Counted from the stretch's first letter, positions 37,893-50,226 are shown. The stretch is DNA of 64,000 bases from Lentinus brumalis (GCA_001792895.1 MARA01000003.1:744001-808000); one strand, 5' to 3'. Made by a program: numbers and translations. The notes: generated from the sequence alone by a model not told the origin.

Positions 37893-38101
37893 GGTGGACG
37901 ACGACGAAGGGCGAGGAGGCAGTCGAGCATGCGTAGCTCGCGGTGAACACAGATCGCGCGTGCCACGCGAAGCGCCCGTCCCAGCCCTGCGGGTCGAAAA
38001 GTTTGGAGGGCGCTTCGCGGTTGGCCCGCCTGCTTTCTTTCTCCATCCACCCTCTGTGTTCTGCACCCCATCGTCGACTGTCTGCAGCATAATCTCGCAC
38101 A
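37893..38101. promoter_or_regulatory. Bidirectional promoter, SmD2 and Pescadillo
   Basis: Only 209 bases separate the start codons of two divergent genes for RNP biogenesis (spliceosome and ribosome). Their control elements must lie here or in the first exons. No single motif is claimed. Confidence 0.6.
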
Positions 38102-40343
38102 ATGGGTCGGTTAAAGCAGAAGGGAAAGGCTGGTGCGGCGAAGGCGTACGTGACCCGGACGGCCGCGGTGAAGAAGCTGCAATGCTCCCTGGCAGACTTC
38201 CGGAGACTCTGCATATTGAAGGGTGCGTTCATTTTGCCTGGTTATTCCTGCTTCTGCAAAGATAGATGAGTATTGCTTCGCGGATCTTCTGCGTTTGCAC
38301 CCTGCCAGAGGCGGAAGGGATCCTCGCCATGCCGGCTTCGCGGAATGCAGGTGCTTTCGCACACCTACTGACTCTTCATCCACTACTCAGGTATCTATCC
38401 TCGGGAGCCCCGTAGTAGGAAGAAGGCGAACAAGGGGTCTTCTGCGCCCACGAACTTCTACTACGCGAAGGACATAGCCTACCTTGCACATGAGCCCGTC
38501 CTCAGGAAGCTCCGAGAACACAAGACCTTTGCGAAGAGACTCTCCCGTGCTCTGGGGAGAGGCGAATGGAGCAGCGCGAAGAGTCTGGAGGAGAACAAGC
38601 CCGTGTATCGTTTAGATCATATCATCAAAGAGAGGTGCGTCCCCGATGCTGTCTTTGCTTGCGGACATGCCAAGACAAACTGTACCAGATATCCAACGTT
38701 CGTCGACGCTGTACGAGACATTGATGATGCGCTTTGCATGATCTTCCTCTTTGCATCCCTCCCATCCGACTCCAAAGTCTCCCCGACTTTGATTGAAAAC
38801 TGTGCACGGCTAGCTGCCGAATGGCAACTGTATGTCATGCATACGCACGCTCTCCGCAAGGTCTTCCTGTCGATCAAGGGTGTCTACTATCAGGCGGAAG
38901 TCTTTGATCAGACTGTCACCTGGCTGGTCCCGTACCAATTCACGCAGACCGTACGTATCTCCATCTTCTTTCTTCACTCATGACCTTCAGTCTGAATCCT
39001 TCTCCAGATCCCTACGGACGTTGACGTCCGTGTGATGCTCACGTTCTTGGAGTTGTACCAGACCTTGCTAGGATTCGTCTTCTTCAAGCTGTACACGGAC
39101 GCCGGTCTCGTTTACCCACCCCCTCTCGACACGAAGAAGGACGAAGGTGCCGCTGGTGTGGGCGCGTTCAGCTTGCAAGAAGCGAAGGACACTCGACCGT
39201 TTGTCACTACGACTTCGAAAGTCGTCGAGATCGACGGCAAACGCATCTCGAGCAAGGACGTCCGACAGACCATCAAGAGCATCACCGCCTCCAACCCGGA
39301 TGACCCTGACGTCCAGATGACCTCCGTCGAATCGGCACAAGCGAATGATGACGATGAAGAGTTCGTCGAAGACACAACAGAGGAAAACCCCGACGAGGAC
39401 ACCCCGTCCGCTCCCGCATTCACGACTGCCACCCTCCCCACCCTTAAAACCCTGTCCACGCTTCCTCAGTCCACCTCCTCCAAACTGTTCGCACCCTACA
39501 CCTTCTGGCTATCACGCGAAACGTCGCGGCCGATCTTTGAGTTTATCGTGCGCGCATTCGGTGGGCGCATAGGCTGGCCCGCCACGTCGGGCAGCGGTTC
39601 GCCCTTCGATGAAACCGATGAGTCGATCACGCACGTCATCATCGACCGTCCTGCTGTCCAGAAGCCGAACGAGACTGAGGCCGAGCGGGAACGCCGGCGG
39701 CGGCGCAAGTACGTGCAACCACAGTGGGTCGTCGACTGCGTGAACGCCGGGAAGATCCTTTTGGAGGATCTGTACGCACAGGGGAAGACTCTTCCTCCAC
39801 ACCTGAGTCCGTTCGGCGAGCGGGCGGATGCATATAATCCGACCGCAGGACTCATCGGTGGAGAGGAGGACGAGGAGATGGACGAAGAGGAGGTTGTGGA
39901 GGGCGAAGGCGAAGACGACGAAGTTGAAGGCAGCGAGGACGAGGAACCCGTCGCGCGTCCTGCGAAGGCGGCGCTGAAGGCTGCTGCTGCTGCAGAGGAT
40001 GCAGCTGCGCTCCGTGCGGCCGAGTTAGCGGCCGAGGCTGCCGGTGTCGACTTCGGGACCTTCGAGAAGGAGACGAAGAAGGCGCAAAAGAAGGCGCGGA
40101 AAGCGGATGCTCCGAAGGAGGACGAGGCTGAGCAGGACATGAACAAGATGATGATGAGCAACAAGCAGCGAAAGTTGTACGAGCGGATGAAGTACGGCGA
40201 GAAGAAGCGGACTGTCGAGGTGAGTCTGGTCATTGCTTTATGGCACTTGCTTTACTGACTCGTGTTTTTCTCAGCGACAACAACTCGAGCAGAAGAAGCG
40301 GTCGCTCGAGAAGGAGAAGAAGCGTCGAGCAAAGTCGTCATGA
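38102..40343 (+). CDS. NOP7: Pescadillo homologue, ribosome biogenesis
   Basis: ATG at 38102 ([20 protein letters not shown]), TGA at 40341-40343, introns including 38223-38390 and one after KERYP. The Pescadillo N-terminal domain is complete: [83 protein letters not shown] and [16 protein letters not shown] domain follows at about 39490-39800 ([42 protein letters not shown]). The tail is acidic and then Lys-rich (KKAQKKARK), as in the family. With Erb1 and Ytm1 it forms the PeBoW complex needed for 27S pre-rRNA processing of the 60S subunit in the nucleolus. The reading frame is undamaged. Confidence 0.96.
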
Positions 40344-40625
40344 TCTGCTGGCTGCTCGTGCGTTCGTTCGTCTGTACTTCATGTTTGTTGTTATCGTAGC
40401 ATATGTCGGGTTCTATGCGCACACATTTGTTCTGTGGGCAGATTGCCCATTCAGCCTTGAGTATTGACTCTCCTGTGTGAAGTACGCTCGGATCAGGCCG
40501 CCATATACTCAGGCAGAGTATTCAGGGTTGCTTACCTGACCATTTCGACCCTGAAGAGAGTGTACGAACTCTTCCGGTTGTCAATTTCGTGACTTATCCC
40601 ATCACCATCCTCTGATTTTTTTGCC

Positions 40626-42117
40626 ATGGAATCGGTCACTAATGATCCAGAGCTCGCCCGAGATATGGCGCGGTTGCTCTACAGGAAGCTCCAAAAGGCC
40701 CGGCGCGAGCGAGATGAACTCAGAGCCAACGTAAGTTTCAGGACAGCTCTTCCGAGTTTAGCTCTCATGGAAAACCCTACAGAAGCAATGCGAGGGGCTG
40801 TTGGTCGATAGCTCTGCCTTACAGAAGGAAAATCAGAGACTGCGGTATGAGCTTGGTGAGATGCAACTTAGCCTCGATGTGGCGACGGAAAGCATGGACA
40901 GCAAGGAAGACATTGTACTGGTGGGTGCAGCTCGAACACGATGTACAGTGTATTGAACCAGTTTCAGAGCCCCGGCGACTATTCTGAAGAGACTCGACAC
41001 ATGACGAGTCAGAGTATCGAAGATATGACACGCTTTCCCGAGCAAGAGCGAGTAAGGCTCCCATCGGGGCGCCCCGTTCAAAGATGCGGCACCATAACAT
41101 GACCATTTGCAGGTTGCAGAACTCCAACAGCTCACAGACAAGGCACGCACTTATAAACAAAAGTACAAGGATATCAAGGTACAATGGGTAGTACTGGAAG
41201 AGGTATGTCGCTTGCCATCATGTGTGGTAGTTGTGAGTGGACGTGACTGACGATGCGTGGCTTTGTATCTGATCCAGAATCGATCTCAAATGGAGGAACA
41301 GCTGAGGACCAAGCGAGCTGAGCTAGGAGCAACGCAACGCCAGATGCGAGATGTTGAGTTGGAACTGGTGAGTTGCAATGATATCAGCATCTCGGAGCTC
41401 AAAATCACACAATGTCAGGAGAAGGCCCGTGAGGCTGTTGACGATCAAGGCTCCTACGACCCGTCTTCGTTCCTATCGGTTGCTGTGGAAATATCAGGCT
41501 GCCCCCGACAGAGTCGCTGCACTCCCTGCCGCCTCGTGGCATAACAGACATCAGGAGGTAAAAACAATAGTTACCAGCATACTTGGTCATTGTGCCTGCG
41601 GCTAATCGTGTTGAAGAGCGTCCACGAATCCGGTTGCCATACTCTCCAAAGATGTGAAGTGGCACGAGAACACAAACCGCGCACTAGTCCTCGCACCCGG
41701 TATGCACTACAATCCGACCCAACGCTCGGGCAAAGGCTCGTGGTCGCAAACACCACTGCATCAGCTGTTCCGGGTTGATGGCTCGACACACGTCGAGGTT
41801 GTGTTTATGGATGGTGCCAACTACTACTACTGTGGCACGTATACAACCGTTCTGATCTCCGCGATATCATTTGAGGAGGCGCAGAAGATCAGCTACTCAG
41901 TGAGTACCCCCTGCTACCCGCGTGTCGTGCGATGACATATCTAACTTTCGCCCAGGTCGCCCGCCACGTGCGAGATTCCATCATTCTTCATCGCGACCAG
42001 GTCGCTCCCGCAGTCTGTCGACTCGTGAATGCTCTCTTTACGGCAGGTGGGCTTCCAATCGCGTGTTTCGCGATACAGAGGGTAGGCTGGGATATCAAGC
42101 TTGGCGGGATTTCTTGA
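40626..42117 (+). CDS. Coiled-coil protein with DUF6697-like domain, copy A
   Basis: ATG at 40626 (MESVTNDPELARDMARLLYR), stop 42115-42117. Many short exons encode long heptad-rich segments (LYRKLQKARRERDELRAN; LQKENQRLRYELGEMQLSLD; MEEQLRTKRAELGATQRQMR), then a compact C-terminal domain: AILSKDVKWHENTNRALVLA, PGMHYNPTQRSGKGSW, YYYCGTYTTVLISAISFEEA and IQRVGWDIKLGGIS. That domain resembles the agaricomycete domain of unknown function I know as DUF6697; the number should be verified. The next gene has the same layout, so the pair arose by tandem duplication. No catalytic motif is visible, and the function is unknown. Exon borders were inferred from frame and GT/AG sites and are approximate. 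Confidence 0.65.
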
Positions 42118-42386
42118 ATGAACTGTCTAATATGATAGCTAGTACTAACCTTGGTAATGCGACGTGATTCCACATGAGTCCGTTTCCGTGAGGAACCGTA
42201 TGTGGGGCAGTCAAAAGTGACCGTCTATACGGAGATCGCGCTGGCCCTCCTTGATCCGGTCATCTCGTGGGGTTCCCGTCGATGACCCTGTTCAGGGTCT
42301 CTTTTCCACTGCCAGTTAGTGCTGCCCGCACCGTACTGCGTTGACACCCCGAGCAGACTTGAAGCAACAACACTATACCATACATC

Positions 42387-44011
42387 ATGTCGGGCGACGA
42401 CGACATTATGGGCATGAACACGGAGCAAGGCTTAGCGACGGAGGTCATCAAGTTGTTAGGAGATGAGCTGCAGAGGGTACGAGATGACATTGCAGAGTTG
42501 CATCGCTCTGAAGCGGTATACAATCCCTGTGCGTCTTGGTGAGGCATGGTGGCTAACACCCGAGTCCTTTGCATAGTCTATGTCGACTTCAAATCCTCTC
42601 TCCGACGCGGGCATATACATGATGCAAGAAGAGAATATGCGGTTGCAGCAGGAGCTCAAGGAGCTTGCGCAAAGATGTATGCAGGCGAAGGAAGTTGTGG
42701 CGGCCGTACGTGTTGGCCCTCGAAGCCGTCAATTGCTCGCCGAAGGAGTCGCACTGGCCCACAACCTTGACCTTGCCCAAGTATGCGTTGCGGTGTTGTT
42801 GATTGGACTATTTCATTGCTGACTTGCGAACGCACCGAACAGGACGACAATATCGCGAGATTGGAGCGTAAGTTGTCAGCGAACAAGGAGAAATACAGGC
42901 AGGCCAAATCTGGGAACGCAGCTTTACGAGAGGTTTGTCTTCGTACTGACATACTCTCGTCCGAGGCTTGTTGTGAAAGTTTGTAGACCATCACAGGGAC
43001 TGAAGTGCTCCTAGAGGAAGTCAGGAGTGAGCAAGACTCTGCGTCCAAGCGGTTGAGAATGGCGGAAGCAGAACTAGTGCGCCGATTCATGCTTAAGTTG
43101 ACAATGAGTGGAATGACTGATTGAGGCGTCGATCTCAGCTGCAGCTGAGGCTCAAGGAGAACGTGCGGGTATTCTCCCCCACAAACTTCCTCAGCTGTGC
43201 TTTACTAGACGGATCTTTGGATACGGCTACGGCCTTGGTCTTCCAAATCGGGGAGAGGCTGAAACTGTCCCAGGTGAGACGTATGCACGTCTCTGGTCAC
43301 GCCTAACGACTGCTCACATTGCCGCACAGAATGCAATCAATTCATGGTGCGCTTTAAAGAAGAGAGCGAGAGCGGCTCATACTAATGGGGCCAATCATAT
43401 GCATAGCGTCCCAGGGGGATTCATATCGAAGAACCACAAGGAGGTAGTCTGGGCAAACAATATGAAGACACGTTGCGTGATTCTCTCACCTACCCACCGC
43501 TACGACCCCAAAGCTGCTGCTGGAGGGTGGGAGAGCCCATTCGATATGAAGCGGCAGCCAGGGGAAGAGATGGACATGTTCTTCATGAACAAACGGAAAG
43601 AATGGGAGTATCTTGGAACTTACCGCTGCGTTGGACAAGAAATCTTGCCTTGTCGTGAGGTGGAGGAATTGGCCAAATCGGTAAGTGGCTTATTGAGCAG
43701 ATGCATCCGGCACGCACCCACCTTTGCTCCCATTATAGCATGTCGACTCTGCCATCGACAGGACTACGGTAAGAGGCCTGCCTGTGATCATCCACAACGC
43801 TGTGAAGCAGATGTACGCGAATAATGTGTTGAAGATCGCCTGTACCGGATGGCAGCGCGTCGGATTCAACCAGGTTCTCGCGCGAGTGCTGCGCCCGGAG
43901 AGACCCCAGATGACCGATAGCGGCCAAAGTTCCGAGTCGGCCCCGGCCAAGCGACATCGGCGGGATGACGACAATGCGGGGAAGAATTCGAAGAGGCACA
44001 AGGCGACTTAA
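42387..44011 (+). CDS. Coiled-coil protein with DUF6697-like domain, copy B
   Basis: ATG at 42387 (MSGDDDIMGMNTEQGLATEV), stop 44009-44011. Coiled-coil blocks: VIKLLGDELQRVRDDIAELH, MMQEENMRLQQELKELAQRC, DNIARLERKLSANKEKYRQA, LLEEVRSEQDSASKRLRMAE. The C-terminal domain is longer than in copy A: MKTRCVILSPTHRYDPKAAA, WEYLGTYRCVGQEILPCREV, YANNVLKIACTGWQRVGFNQ, then a basic tail (SAPAKRHRRDDDNAGKNSKR) that looks like a nuclear localisation signal. It lies 270 bases after copy A on the same strand. The start in copy A lacks this tail, so the two may have separated in role. Family function is unknown. Confidence 0.65.
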
Positions 44012-44225
44012 TGTCAATAAGAGAGGATCGAGGGTGTGTTGTCCTCCGATTTGCTATAGGTGGCCGTTGATTGCGTGCAGGGGATTAATACAACATGCGG
44101 TATCATGATATTACATGGAAAATTGTAGTCTGCTGGCTCAATCAACTGAGAGAATCGAGATGTGGTATAGATGAAGCTCACAGCTGTGGTCGTAATTCAT
44201 CAATGCGTGATCTCATGCCCGTCGT

Positions 44226-45439
44226 CTAGCTGAATGCCTCCTCCGCGAGCTTGCGCTCCGCCTTCACGTCTTCCTTGACCTCGCTGACGCTAGCAAGGCC
44301 GGGCAACACAACCTTCCAAGTGCCCTTTTCCATGATCACTCTGCGTATCTAAGAAGGGCGGGAATCAGGATCACATGGGCGAATGGACGGTCGTCAAGGG
44401 GAGCTAACCTGATGCTGAATCAACTCGTGAACCTTTGGAACATCCTCCAGCTTCGCACGACTCCCCATTAAGGATGTCGTTTTGATGTTAAGAGTGAAAT
44501 CGGAATGAGGAGCGGGGAGAGTGAACGTAATCGTTGGATGCGGAGCGTTAGGTTGCGGGGGAGTGAGACGGACCTATGGGCGAAATGGTGAATGTAGTCA
44601 GTTTCCATGACCTTTCAGCGTTGACGGGAAACTACCACTAACCGACGATGCAAAGAGCGACAGCGAGATGGTGAGCGAGACTGGTAGACGTGCAAATGAA
44701 GGGAAGGGATAGTTGAAGAGCACGGACGTAGACACGGATATAGATATAGAGTCCATGTAGGTCATATCGTAGTCAATCTCCTGCAGCACACCTTCAACAC
44801 AAGGGACCATGGACTGAATGAAAGCACGAGACTTACTGGGTCAGAGCCTTTAGAGAGCTCGCGGCGGACGCGCGCCCGCGATAGCTTCGGTGCAGACGAT
44901 CCCATATCAACAGAGTGCACCTTGATGTAGTCCTGGATTATGGCGCAAGATCATCAGCTCGGGCGAAAGCAATGGCATGGAAGGACTTCAACGCACCAAC
45001 AATCCTGCCGGACGCATTTTGTTCGCGAATTCTTCCACTCGCTGTCTGGCAATCTCATCTCCATCTGCACCAGTGAGGCCATTGCGCAGCTTTACGCGGT
45101 ATGCCTCAAGGACCTGACATCATGTCAGTCAATATAGCCGCACTATATGCGCACACAGACGTACTTGCTGCAGGAAAACGTTTAACCACTCTGAGCTCTC
45201 CTCGCCCTCGCGCCTGGAGTTGAGACTGCTGAGGTCTACCCGTGCGGCATTCAGATCCTCTTCGCTACTTCCGAGTTCGACTTTCGGTGGATAGGATGCT
45301 TTCCGGTAAGGCCGGTCTGGGTCCGTGTCGAAGAAGAGGTACTTGAGGACGAGGAAGAGTAGGAAGAGGATAGAAGCCTGCCCAGAATGAGCCCTTGAGT
45401 GAATGTCGGCTGAAGCGTAAAAACATACGCCGAAGCCAT
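44226..45439 (-). CDS. MMM1: ERMES subunit Mmm1 (SMP domain)
   Basis: Start at 45439 (MASAYVFTLQPTFTQG), stop TAG at 44226-44228. A single N-terminal membrane helix (ILFLLFLVLKYLFF) is followed by a charged linker and the SMP lipid-transfer domain: SSEWLNVFLQQVLEAYRVKL, RVEEFANKMRP, MTYMDSISISVSTSVLFNYP, FPSFARLPVSLTISLSLFAS, TTSLMGSRAKLEDVPKVHEL and GTWKVVLPGL. Mmm1 is the ER-anchored member of the ER-mitochondria tether and moves phospholipids with Mdm12. The frame breaks right after GLILG at the C run 45381-45383 (plus strand); one extra base restores GLILGQASILFLLF. The break falls before the membrane anchor, so if real it would destroy the protein; an assembly loss is likelier. It is divergent from the TTL gene. 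Confidence 0.9.
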
Positions 45440-45627
45440 TGCGGGCGACGGCGGGGAGGAGGAGAGGTGGTTGAGAGGTGCCGTCCGGACGCGGTGGCCA
45501 AGCGGCGACGCGACGACCATCTGAGATAGGCGCCTGTGTATCCCGCCATCATAGCTCACGTGCGTCGCGTGTACGCGTCGAGCGCCTAGATCACTTTGTT
45601 CTTCTCGACCTCGGACTCGACGCGTGC
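45440..45627. promoter_or_regulatory. Bidirectional promoter, MMM1 and TTL gene
   Basis: 188 bases between the start codons of two divergent genes. GC-rich with CG-dense stretches; no clear TATA element. Confidence 0.55.
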
Positions 45628-47253
45628 ATGGAGGACTTCACCGCGTTTGTCTTTTGGCCATCTGCACCCCTCACAGACCGCCTCGTCCACGATGCGGTCA
45701 ACTCCCTTATTCCCCCGCCGTCCGTGATCGACTCGCTACCAAAACCCGCGCCCGGAAGGCTTCTGCAGTGGGCGACCTATGATGCTCTTGATCACGAACT
45801 TACCTTTTCCCATGGACCCCAGTCCAAGGTCCTCTCGTCGTCTTATGTCATACGGAAAGCTCTCATACGAAAGCACTTCCTCTCCCGGTGCATCCGCAAC
45901 TACCTCACCAAACGCCCGGAGTCCGTTCTTTCTCAAGGCGTACCAAAAACATGGGAGTTCGAGCTAAGCTTCGCAGACGAGCTCGACGAGCTCTGGAGTG
46001 ACGAACTCTACGACCTGTCCGAGGAGATAGACAAGGGGGATCCATCTATGTGGTGGATACTGAAACCCGGTATGGCGGACCGCGGTATGGGCCTCCGCTT
46101 GTTCCACACCAAAGAGGATCTCGAAGCCATCTTCCAGGAGTTCGAACAGGATTCAGACTCAGAACTGGAAGACGAGGAGGCTTCCGACGAAGGTCGTCGC
46201 GATACTTCGGTTGTCACTTCTCAACTACGCCACTTCGTTATCCAGGTCAGTCACCCCGTCTCCTGCCTTCCTGATGTTCACCGACTTGATGCTTCTCTAG
46301 GAGTACCTGGCGAAGCCGCTCCTCCTGGATCCGGCTGAGGTGCCGTTGAACGGGGCAACCAAGCCAGCCGTACGAGATCTGCATGGTCACAAAGTCAGCT
46401 GATACTTCCTCTCGACTTCACAACGTTATTCAAGACATGTCCAGTTCCACCTACGCGTGTATTGTGTCGCGTCAGGCGCCATCAAGGTTTACATGTACGA
46501 TCGAATCCTCGCGTTGTTCTCGGCTGTCCCCTACACTTCTCCGTCCAAGCAGAGCGGCGACGCCGAAGCTGTCGGAGAGTTGGACCTTGCGGCCCACCTG
46601 ACAAACACATCTCTGCAGCAAGAGCGAGGAGAAGAAGGCGTTCGACTTCTCGACGAGCTCATAGGCTGCCACATTCTCTCTGCACCTCACAGCGCCCCGC
46701 GCAGGCAACCACCAAGGCCACACCGTGCCATGGGAGTTGCCATGGATCCAGAGACGATGCAAGCTGCCAGAAGGCAACAAGCCGAGCGCGCTGAACAGAC
46801 GCAGTATACCACGCTCACGGCAAAGGACATCGAGAATCTGAAGCATCAAGTGAGTGAGGTGCTGGCAGAGACGTTCAAAGCTGCTGTCGAGATGAGTGTA
46901 CATTTCCAGGTACGCATGCATGCCCATCCCGAATAACCGATCGGGCTGACGTCCTCGACCAGCCCCTGCCCAACGCGTTCGAGCTGTATGGGATCGACTT
47001 CGTCGTCACACACGGCGACTCAGGACAACTCCAAGTGAATCTTCTCGAAGTGAACTCGGAGCCGGCGATAGAGTTGACAGGGCCTCGTCTCACGTGGATC
47101 CTCGAGGACCTCTTCAAGGCGATCGCGAAGACGTGCGTCGAGCCGTTCTTCAGCAAGGAGTCTGCACCGGTGGGGAACTGGAAGGTCGGGGAGACGAACC
47201 AGAATCTGAGGTTGAGCCTGGATATGCAGGTGCGGGGTGCTCAAGGATGGTAA
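45628..47253 (+). CDS. Tubulin-tyrosine-ligase (TTL) domain protein
   Basis: ATG at 45628 (MEDFTAFVFWPSAPLTDRLV), stop at 47251-47253. Introns include 46246-46300, one after HGHK (near 46394-46443) and one after VHFQ (near 46911-46961). ATP-grasp/TTL motifs: WWILKPGMADRGMGLRLF (nucleotide-binding lysine and glycine loop), QEYLAKPLLLD, FHLRVYCVASGAIKVYMYDR, LAAHLTNTSLQQ, FELYGIDFVVTH and LLEVNSEPAIELTGPR (metal-binding E-N). The length of about 480 residues fits fungal single-domain TTL proteins such as yeast Pby1, a P-body-associated protein of uncertain ligase activity. The middle (DELIGCHILSAPHSAPRRQP) is unusually Pro/Arg-rich and may be read partly in the wrong frame. Substrate is not predictable. 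Confidence 0.88.
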
Positions 47254-47820
47254 CGCTAAACTGTTGCACGAGGATGTTTTCCGAGAGACTGGCAGCGACA
47301 ATAACTCCTGGAGAGAGTTGTCAATCATGGATGTCTGGCAAGGTTATCCGACACCAATGTTCTCTCTCTTCGATGACATATTCAAGGTAAACGCCGAGGT
47401 GCGTGCTCTACGCATCCGCTTTCTATGTGCACACCACAGCTCGCTATGCGCGGCGGGTGCATTGAATTGCCCAAACCGGATAGTTGGGGGCGAATCTCCA
47501 AGGCCAGCTGCTATCGAGACCACTCGCGAGTCTCGAGTCAGCGCTGACGCAATTAGCAGCGCGTCGCCAAACAAGGCTGCGCCGCAGGTCTGGCAGGACC
47601 CTGCATCGGTGGGGTGAGGTAGTCTTCTGAGCACAGGAAAGAGACCATTGATCACAACTAGGGAGGTACTACAGTTACACCAAAATACCACACAACAGAT
47701 TAAGACATGGGTTCCTCCGAGTCAACGAGAGCGATACCTGGAGACATGACAGACATAACTGTGCGACGCGCCGACTATTTCGACCGGCACGTCCCACAAG
47801 CTCTATAACAAGCGACCTCT
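47254..47820. other. Convergent 3' region
   Basis: Tail-to-tail spacer between the TTL gene (+) and the membrane protein gene (-). A plus frame at 47237-47617 overlaps the TTL stop and has no recognisable motif; it is probably 3' UTR. Confidence 0.5.
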
Positions 47821-48747
47821 TTACACCTGGGGGATCGGGGGCTGACCGGTTGGCTGGGGCGAGACGAGTGTCGAGGGCGGGTATGCGTAGGGAACCTGGC
47901 CGGGGTGGAGCGCGGCCTGCTCGTGCGGCTTCGCGTCCGTGCCATACAGACCAGGCGCGGTCATGTCGACGGGAGGGACGTTGTTGCCGCCCTGGACGTT
48001 TATCTCCTTGACGGACCGCTGCCAGATGTAGTTGCCGCGCTGGGCCTGGATGATCAGCATGACGAGCACCGTGCCGGTGTACGCCCACACTGTAGAGTAC
48101 AGAGAGGGCAGTCAGTTCTGCTGCGGGAGCTACACGGTTGGACCACACGATACTGACCTGCGACCCATCCCAGGAAACCGAATGCAGCTGCGGCAGAAGT
48201 CTCGTTACAGACAGATACCGCGGCGGCAGGGAACCAGGCACTGCACTGGACCCAGAAGCCGGTGGCATTCGAAGCAGCGGCGCCACCAGTGGCCAGGAAC
48301 AGGACGCCAAGGAAGCCTGTCCCGCCGAGATGTCAGACGTCGAGTCTCCGTACAACGTGGTATGACTGTTGACAGCGGCGGAGACGTACCGAGCCAAGCC
48401 AGCTCAACGACAATCATTGACGTGAACGCGCCTGTCCTGATGAAGTCGATTACCAGCCTGTTCCGCAGCGGGTGAGAACGTTGCCCAGGTGCATCGAGAG
48501 CAGTGCACGTACATGGCGGGCAGGGTGACGAGTGATAGCAGGGCCGTAGCGACGGCAAGACCGGCCCATGCAAAGGTGGGCAAGGTGAGGTCGCCGACGG
48601 AGGCAAGGACGTGTGCGCCGAGACCAAGGAGGAGGATGGCGCAGAAACATGTCCACCCTGTAGGTGAACTTGTGAGAATACGACAAGATGATCACAGACG
48701 ATGAACATACCGAGGGCTACGATACGGAAGAGGGAGAGCCAGAACAT
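47821..48747 (-). CDS. Four-helix MARVEL-like membrane protein
   Basis: Start at 48747 (MFWLSLFRIVALG). The first intron joins G to GWTCFCAILLLGLGAHVLAS. Four hydrophobic segments follow: the first across that junction; FAWAGLAVATALLSLVTLPA; FTSMIVVELAWLGTGFLGVL; and WAYTGTVLVMLIIQAQRGNY. Between helices 3 and 4 lies a loop with Cys residues (FWVQCSAWFPAAAVSVCNET), typical of fungal MARVEL proteins of the plasma membrane. The C-terminal tail after WQRSVKEINVQGG is hydrophilic and Pro-rich (GLYGTDAKPHEQ, AYPPSTLVSPQPTGQPP), so it is cytosolic and likely disordered. The family label is from topology and motif style; the cellular role (membrane organisation or sorting) is an inference. Ends at 47821. 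Confidence 0.72.
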
Positions 48748-50226
48748 CGTGATTAGGTGCTACTGTGCCGCTGCAAATGACTAAACACCGTCGGGGGACG
48801 TCAGATCGTCGAGCACAGGGAAAGAACGGTGAGAACGCACCAGATGAAGTACAGGAAGGAGATTGCAGAGGAAGGAAGAGCACTCCCTAGCACTCCTCAC
48901 GTATATACGGCGGTTGCGAGGGCAGCACGCAGCATCGTGAAGACCCGAAGGTATTTGAACATTTGTCTATGTCCTTGAATTCCGGAGGCACGAGCCTTCG
49001 GCCCTTCATCGCCTCGACAAAGTGGTGGCAGGATATGGATAAAGTGCATGCACTTGCGTGATCGCGGCCAAGGACTTGACGTTCCTAGTCAACCTCATCT
49101 GGCAAGCGTGACAGATCGACAGGCCTCGGGGACGCTGAGCGCCCGGCGCTTAGCCTAATTACCCTCGCCAAAGACAGCAGATCGACGTTAATATATTGTC
49201 TTCGCACCGCACCCCCGGAGGAGGTGCTGAGAGGCACTGCACAGTGCACGATGACAAGGGATCGCTTGTGAGCATGCAAGGGACAGAGCTTCAAGCCTCA
49301 GCCTCAGCTTGATCTCAGAGCTCATACTGATAGCGAGGATCGCATCGCCTCGCGGCGTCTTGACGTGCAGCCTTCAGTGGCAACAAGAAGCAGACAGAAG
49401 CAGCCAGTACAACCACTGCTGACAGGTACTGACAACCGTGCCTCCGTGTGCGTCCTTGGAGTTACAAGGCTGGCCGCCGTTGCCACTGTCGCCAAGCACG
49501 GCGAATTTGAGAAGTGATCGAGGAGGATGAGGTTGCAGTGTCCGAGAAGAGTCAGAAAGGTGACGACCAAGCGAACTGGCGCACCGACCTTGTGAGTATT
49601 CGTGTGGCCGAACCGGCGGTGCCAACAATCGCTTCGCCGCCACTATCGATGCTGGCGTTCGATAGCAGTGATAGTACTGGCAACTTGGCAAGTCAAGTCC
49701 GCGAGACATCGTGCTCAGGTTGCGGTGCGGAGATGGTGGTACCTGTGAACGCCGGCGTGACGAAGGGTGCGGAGGGCGGAGAGGTTCGAATTCGTGCGGG
49801 AAGGGTTGCAGTCCAAGAGCTCCTCACGACGTCGAAGTGCTTAAGAGGAAAGAGTCTCGCATGTGCCGCTGTTGTCAGAGTCGTCAACGTTGCAATTGCA
49901 GCATACCACCCGACGTACTGCTCGCCGCTCCTGGTCATGGCCAACAGCTTCCGCAGCCTGCTGTGTACTCTACAGCTGCAGTATTGCGACGCTGCGTGTG
50001 CTCTGCGGTGCGAGCGAACCGTGAGAATGTCTTCACCTGCCGCTGCCCTGACGTCACGCGTCTCGACGCTCCTAATATGGCGATTGCCCACCCGTTTATG
50101 GCAAGCGTCGCGGACGACCGTCGCTCGACGCCACCAGCATATGTAACCAGTATGTAACCCCGTCGCGGCGGCGTGGGGGCACCAGAACCCGTCCTCTTGC
50201 CCCTCGATACACCACATACAGTCATC
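48748..50226. other. Intergenic stretch, no secure gene
   Basis: Holds the upstream region of the MARVEL-like gene (a TATATA-containing stretch lies near 48900-48908). Two large antisense open frames overlap at 49514-50146 (+, 210 codons) and 49693-50427 (-, 244 codons). They mirror each other's codon phase and lack motifs, so neither is called. Confidence 0.45.

Noticed and set aside
45380..45430. A 51-nt intron (GTATGT...GGGCAG) at the MMM1 start
   Set aside because: Its length is a multiple of three, so removing it does not restore the membrane-helix frame, and it would delete the conserved FTQGLILG.
44226..45439. MMM1 as a pseudogene
   Set aside because: Only one one-base break, at a G/C run, in an otherwise perfectly kept essential gene; the same defect occurs in many genes here.
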